From Clostridia bacterium (GTDB lineage Bacteria > Bacillota_A > Clostridia > Christensenellales > UBA1242), in assembly GCA_017938565.1 (NCBI GenBank), contig JAGBBI010000078.1:1-6306 (forward strand): a stretch of 6,306 nt of DNA. The letters run 5' to 3'. The position numbers were made by a program, and so were the translations under genes. Shown here piece by piece: positions 5,999 to 6,306 of this stretch; the stretch's first letter is position 1; each line of letters begins with the position of its first letter. A model generated the notes under the pieces. That model saw only the letters and a list, made by a program, of their open reading frames with translations, was not told the DNA's origin and made no database searches.

Positions 5999-6027
5999 AT
6001 TATATACTAGGTTTCTTCGTTTTTCAA
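5999..6027 (-). promoter_or_regulatory. Near-consensus promoter of the virion gene block
   Basis: The minus strand reads TTGAAA (plus-strand 6022-6027), a 17-nt spacer, then TATAAT (5999-6004). This is 5 of 6 and 6 of 6 matches to the housekeeping sigma consensus. Transcription should start near 5992, about 68 nt before ATG 5924. Confidence 0.75.
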
Positions 6028-6043
6028 ACTTTCGTGCCAAAAC

Positions 6044-6060
6044 TAGAAAATAATTTTCTA
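6044..6060. repeat. 17-bp inverted repeat upstream of the virion promoter, activator-site candidate
   Basis: TAGAAAAT and ATTTTCTA are perfect 8-bp arms around one base. The centre, 6052, is about 60 bp upstream of the predicted start, where class I transcription activators commonly bind. It could also act as an AT-rich UP element. No protein can be named. Confidence 0.4.
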
Positions 6061-6081
6061 CGGCTTAAAACACAACATCTT

Positions 6082-6101
6082 TTGTTATAATTTAATAACA
6101 A
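6082..6101. repeat. Inverted repeat TTGTTAT/ATAACAA
   Basis: Two perfect 7-bp arms (6082-6088 and 6095-6101) flank a 6-base AT centre. There is no T-run after it on either strand, so it looks more like a protein-binding dyad than a terminator. It lies between the two divergent promoters. Confidence 0.35.
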
Positions 6102-6255
6102 TACAATTCTTGTTCGCTTGTGTTCTCATCTAAAAAATCACCTTTGATAATGTCAGTGCCATCGCCATAATTTATAGCATACAAACAGCAGTTCAATAGA
6201 TACCTTCTATCGACCCAGATTAAGTAAAAACACATTTTTGAATAAGTTAGCAGTA

Positions 6256-6271
6256 CAAATATTTGACAAAT
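6256..6271. repeat. Three overlapping CAAAT half-sites over the divergent -35 box, operator candidate
   Basis: CAAATATTTG (6256-6265) is a perfect palindrome, and ATTTG-A-CAAAT (6261-6271) is a second dyad sharing one arm. Together they cover the -35 box of the plus-strand promoter, the usual place for a repressor site. Confidence 0.3.
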
Positions 6272-6291
6272 CAAAGTTTTTGTGATACAAT
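6263..6291 (+). promoter_or_regulatory. Strong plus-strand promoter reading off the right edge
   Basis: TTGACA (6263-6268, 6 of 6), a 17-nt spacer and TACAAT (6286-6291, 5 of 6) with TG at 6283-6284 form an extended -10 promoter. No plus-strand gene is visible in the window, so the target lies beyond 6306. It makes the control region divergent. Confidence 0.7.
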
Positions 6292-6306
6292 ATAAAAAAG
6301 CAAAAA

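Larger units (their letters stand above)
5925..6306. other. 382-base control region without a supported gene
   Basis: This region holds a divergent promoter pair, a leftward terminator-like hairpin, three dyads and ribosome binding sites for the first virion gene. An open frame at 6274-6092 on the minus strand is not supported as a gene. No tRNA or other known RNA is recognised. Confidence 0.6.

Noticed and set aside
6092..6274. 60-aa open frame on the minus strand with TTG start (or 47 aa from ATG 6235).
   Set aside because: There is no ribosome binding site at either start, the upstream part overlaps the plus-strand promoter, and the composition is odd (many Cys, Tyr and Leu early). The last 25 residues look somewhat protein-like, so a decayed gene end remains possible.
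1..6306. Genome-wide reassignment of TGA to Trp.
   Set aside because: Only one in-frame TGA was found against eight TGG Trp codons in the complete genes. A reassigned AT-rich genome would be expected to use TGA often.
1..6306. CRISPR array, tRNA, rRNA, insertion sequence or attachment site.
   Set aside because: No regularly spaced repeats, cloverleaf, transposase frame, terminal repeats or tRNA-end sequence were seen.

Overview
The window is a single-direction block of bacteriophage or prophage virion genes. Every supported gene lies on the minus strand, so transcription runs right to left. The DNA is AT-rich. Ribosome binding sites are strong and mostly purine-rich (AAAGGGGG or GGAG type), TAA and TAG stops predominate, and the promoters match the housekeeping sigma-A/sigma-70 consensus. 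This points to a phage of a low-GC Gram-positive (Firmicutes/Clostridia-like) host. No host marker gene is present, so the host is an inference.

Layout in transcription order (right to left): (a) 5925-6306 is a gene-poor control region. It has a strong plus-strand promoter firing off the right edge, and a near-consensus minus-strand promoter (TTGAAA-17-TATAAT) followed at once by a hairpin plus T-tract. Several inverted repeats are interspersed. (b) 5924-5574 encodes a 116-aa protein of a recognisable but unnamed phage type, with a charged C-terminal helix. (c) 5549-4947 encodes a 200-aa protein that looks like a head-tail adaptor. (d) 4875-3448 encodes a 475-aa beta-rich protein resembling the tail hub/DNA-stabilization proteins of short-tailed phages. 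(e) 3447-3065 is a 383-base non-coding stretch with a second minus-strand promoter (TTGCGA-17-TACAAT), a 16-bp perfect palindrome and a leader of about 180 nt. (f) 3064-2009 is a 352-codon reading frame encoding a coiled-coil protein, cut by one in-frame TGA into a 68-aa and a 258-aa open frame. (g) 2008-1829 is a structured intergenic region. (h) 1828-815 encodes a 337-aa beta-rich protein of unknown family, starting at GTG. (i) 774-1 encodes the N-terminal 258 residues of a tail-fibre/baseplate-type protein that runs off the left edge.

The genes read together as the connector-to-tail-tip part of a virion operon: adaptor, hub, then coiled-coil and beta-rich proteins that probably form distal or appendage parts. 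The two points most worth a second look are the in-frame TGA at 2858-2860, with protein-like sequence continuing in the same frame and no good ribosome binding site for a separate second gene, and the promoter-then-terminator leader at 5955-6027, an arrangement typical of attenuation or processive antitermination control of phage late genes.
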